From contig NZ_JADIIO010000001.1 of assembly GCF_015594545.1 (NCBI RefSeq), positions 2,294,001 through 2,358,000 of the forward strand: DNA of 64,000 nt. The letters are read 5' to 3'. The notes beneath the pieces were generated by a model that was not told the DNA's origin, made no database searches, and worked only from the letters and a program-made list of their open reading frames with translations. This stretch comes from Staphylococcus durrellii. GTDB taxonomy: Bacteria > Bacillota > Bacilli > Staphylococcales > Staphylococcaceae. Of the stretch, positions 62,238 through 64,000 are shown one piece after another; the stretch's first letter is position 1; every line of letters begins with the position of its first letter. A program made the position numbers and the translations under genes.

Positions 62238-62540
62238 ATGGGTAAAACTAATAAAAAAGAATTAGAAATACACAAAACAAATGAAACGCGTTCTAGTGGA
62301 ATATCTAAAATGATTGAAGAGGGTGGATTGGGGGCAGATCAATATTATATTATCGACAAAAAGCAACCAAATCAAAAAATTTTAATAGAAAATATTGATC
62401 AGTTCAAAGAAGAAGTGAGTCAAACAAGTAATGATGATTTAATTGATTTATTAATATTAAACGCTCACGCAAATACTACTTCAAAATATAACCAAGCTCT
62501 AATCATTATCAAAAAAGAGATTACTAAGCGAATGGTATAA
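62238..62540 (+). CDS. Small cytosolic protein, 100 aa, unknown
   Basis: GTGGGGGGATACTA precedes the ATG. The protein is hydrophilic and charged, with a lysine-rich N-terminus (MGKTNKKELEIHKTNETRSS), a middle GLGADQYYIIDKKQPNQ and a C-terminal helix (SKYNQALIIIKKEITKRMV). No membrane helix or known domain is recognised. It ends with its own terminator at 62561-62590. Function cannot be assigned. Confidence 0.65.
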   Translation: MGKTNKKELEIHKTNETRSSGISKMIEEGGLGADQYYIIDKKQPNQKILIENIDQFKEEVSQTSNDDLIDLLILNAHANTTSKYNQALIIIKKEITKRMV

Positions 62541-62560
62541 AACTATATTTTGAAATAGCT

Positions 62561-62590
62561 AAGACACCTAAAAGCTTAGGTGTCTTTTAT
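62561..62590 (+). terminator. Terminator of the 100-aa gene
   Basis: Stem AAGACACCTAA / TTAGGTGTCTT with a 4-nt loop and TTTATTAT. Confidence 0.8.
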
Positions 62591-62710
62591 TATGGCAAGG
62601 CGATTATAATCTTTAATAAGTTTAGTGTTAGTATTTATGTTAATTGATTCATCAGTTTCATATTACTTATAGCAAGTAATACAATATCAACGATAACGAA
62701 TGCAATACTT

Positions 62711-64000
62711 TTAGCCTTTATATTTAATATTATATGATTTTTCGCTATAAAAATAAAATGTAATATACGCAAAACACAACATTGGCACTATAAATGATAA
62801 TTGCATAGAACCAAATATATCAGCTGCTAAACCTTGAATTGCTGGCATTACAGCTCCACCAATGATTGACATGATAAGAATGGCCCCGGCAAATTCAATG
62901 TATTTGGAGTTAGTAACTTTTTCTATAGTTTTACCGTAAATAGTTGGCCAACAAGGCCCGAATAAAACACTTACAAAAACAGCTGCGTAAACAGCCGAAG
63001 TATTAGGCACAAGAGAAGCATATAATAAAACGATGACCCCTGTAATAGAATAGATCATTAGTATCCTATTTGCATCAAATTTTGATAACAATGAAGTAGC
63101 TATAAATCTACCTATGAAAAATGCAATAAAGCTAAATATCACAAAATTAGTAGCTAACCTTTCATTGATGTGGGGATTTACATCAAGCGCTAATCTTAAA
63201 GTAAATGACCATACTGTTGTTTGCAAACCCATGTAAATGAATTGCGTTAGTACCCCTTTTCTAAAGCCTTTATTTTTTAATAAATGCTTAATTGCTTCCT
63301 TAAAATCAACATTATTATTAGATTCTCCTTCTTCAGGTTTACATTCAGGAAATTTAATTACTACGAAGAGTACCATTACAACTACTAATACAACGATTAA
63401 AATGATATACGGCGTCATTGTACGTTGTAACATTTCAAGCCCAAATTGCGTGGCTTCCTTACTATTCATGACTGACATTTGTTTTTTTAGACTGTCCCCA
63501 TTAGTAAAGATAAAATATTTACCAAGGATCGCCCCAATCATTGCCCCAATCGGATAAAAAGTCTGACTTAAATTAATTCTTTGTGTAGCTTTTTCTTTAC
63601 GTCCTAATAATAAACTATAAGTATTTGCAGATGTTTCTAAACAGCTTAAGCCAATAGCTATGATAAATAAAGCTGCTAAAAACATACCATACGTTGCCAT
63701 GTGAGACGCTGGGAAAAATAATGCACACCCTATAATATACATAAGCAATCCAGTTACAATCGTCAAACGATAGCTTGTTTTTTTAACTAGTAAAGCAGCA
63801 GGTAAGGCAAATATAAAGTACCCTCCATAAAATGCACTTTGAACAAACGCTGAAGCGAAATTACTCAAATCAAATATCGTTTTAAATTGAGCTATTAACA
63901 CATCGTTTAAACTAGCAGCTGCTCCCCATAGTGGAAATAGCAAAGTTACTAAAATATATTGCAGTACTGGCGTTTTATTTAAAAACCCATCACGCTTTGT
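62711..64000 (-). CDS. FucP-type sugar:proton symporter (MFS), 5' end beyond window
   Basis: The frame stays open to the right edge: TKRDGFLNKTPVLQYILVTL precedes LLFPLWGAAASLNDVLIAQF, so the start lies outside. About 12 membrane helices. The helix-1 segment FPLWGAAASLNDVLI, helix 4-5 GLSCLETSANTYSLLLGRKE and SQTFYPIGAMIGAILGKYF are the hallmarks of the fucose/glucose/galactose FucP/GluP family. FucP itself carries L-fucose, but the sugar cannot be told here. No sugar-catabolic gene is in view. Confidence 0.85.
   Translation of the reverse strand, partial: TKRDGFLNKTPVLQYILVTLLFPLWGAAASLNDVLIAQFKTIFDLSNFASAFVQSAFYGGYFIFALPAALLVKKTSYRLTIVTGLLMYIIGCALFFPASHMATYGMFLAALFIIAIGLSCLETSANTYSLLLGRKEKATQRINLSQTFYPIGAMIGAILGKYFIFTNGDSLKKQMSVMNSKEATQFGLEMLQRTMTPYIILIVVLVVVMVLFVVIKFPECKPEEGESNNNVDFKEAIKHLLKNKGFRKGVLTQFIYMGLQTTVWSFTLRLALDVNPHINERLATNFVIFSFIAFFIGRFIATSLLSKFDANRILMIYSITGVIVLLYASLVPNTSAVYAAVFVSVLFGPCWPTIYGKTIEKVTNSKYIEFAGAILIMSIIGGAVMPAIQGLAADIFGSMQLSFIVPMLCFAYITFYFYSEKSYNIKYKG

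Noticed and set aside
1-64000. tRNA, rRNA, CRISPR array, mec or beta-lactam resistance genes
   Set aside because: Looked for on both strands; no cloverleaf, rRNA-like or regularly spaced repeat sequence and no mecA/mecC-like protein was seen.

Overview
The window is a low-GC Firmicute chromosome segment that is clearly staphylococcal. It carries a ccrA/ccrB cassette with its SCC replication module, a type 5/8-like capsule cluster, an IsaB-family antigen, a FosB-type thiol transferase and a capBCAD-type poly-gamma-glutamate operon. The ula operon and the gene mix suggest a coagulase-negative species (saprophyticus/xylosus/cohnii-like is my guess; species is not proven). No rRNA, tRNA or CRISPR array was seen. 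rlmH (orfX), the normal SCC target, is not in the window.

Left flank (1-20280). After small membrane-protein genes comes a complete seven-gene L-ascorbate operon on the minus strand (ulaG-A-B-C-D-E-F) with a good sigma-A promoter and a CcpA (cre) site over the start point. Next are a candidate sRNA, a guanidine-I riboswitch driving two SMR guanidinium exporters, a GNAT, Ohr, an MbcS-type acyl-CoA ligase, a frameshifted 2-dehydropantoate reductase, a PH-domain protein and a sugar porter. Then follows a stretch of decayed genes (AHSA1-type and VOC pseudogenes) mixed with small membrane-protein genes.

SCC-like cassette (about 20282-50007, 29.7 kb). It splits a GNAT acetyltransferase gene: the N-terminal 67 codons lie at 20080-20280 and the remaining 117 at 50017-50370. 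Together they would give a normal 184-residue protein. The break is bordered by an in-frame 10-bp near-identical direct repeat and, inside it, by inverted GCGGTTTT/AAAACCGC termini like those of SCC elements. The cassette holds a 15-gene capsule operon (capA-G, three variable genes, capL-P; minus strand), a 5'-deleted and frameshifted hsdR joined to the tail of a DUF1643 gene, and the ccr complex: DUF1643, DUF960, a 30-aa peptide, a SAUGI-type uracil-DNA glycosylase inhibitor, ccrB, an unusual 101-aa ORF, ccrA, cch2, MP and CcPol. A 498-aa orphan protein lies at the right end. CcPol-MP-Cch2 are known as a polymerase/primase/helicase module, and palindromes between cch2 and ccrA mark the likely replication origin. 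The capsule genes predict D-FucNAc, L-FucNAc and ManNAcA as sugars, without the usual O-acetyltransferase.

Right flank (50371-64000). A second, chemically different surface-polymer locus follows at once: a poly-gamma-glutamate operon (pgsB-pgsC-pgsA-pgsE-capD). Then come a small membrane protein, isaB with the remnant of a second copy, a GNAT, fosB, a VOC pseudogene, an NTF2-like protein, a squalene/phytoene synthase family protein, a DUF418 membrane protein, a scrambled IS3-family remnant, a small cytosolic protein and a FucP-type sugar transporter that runs off the right edge.
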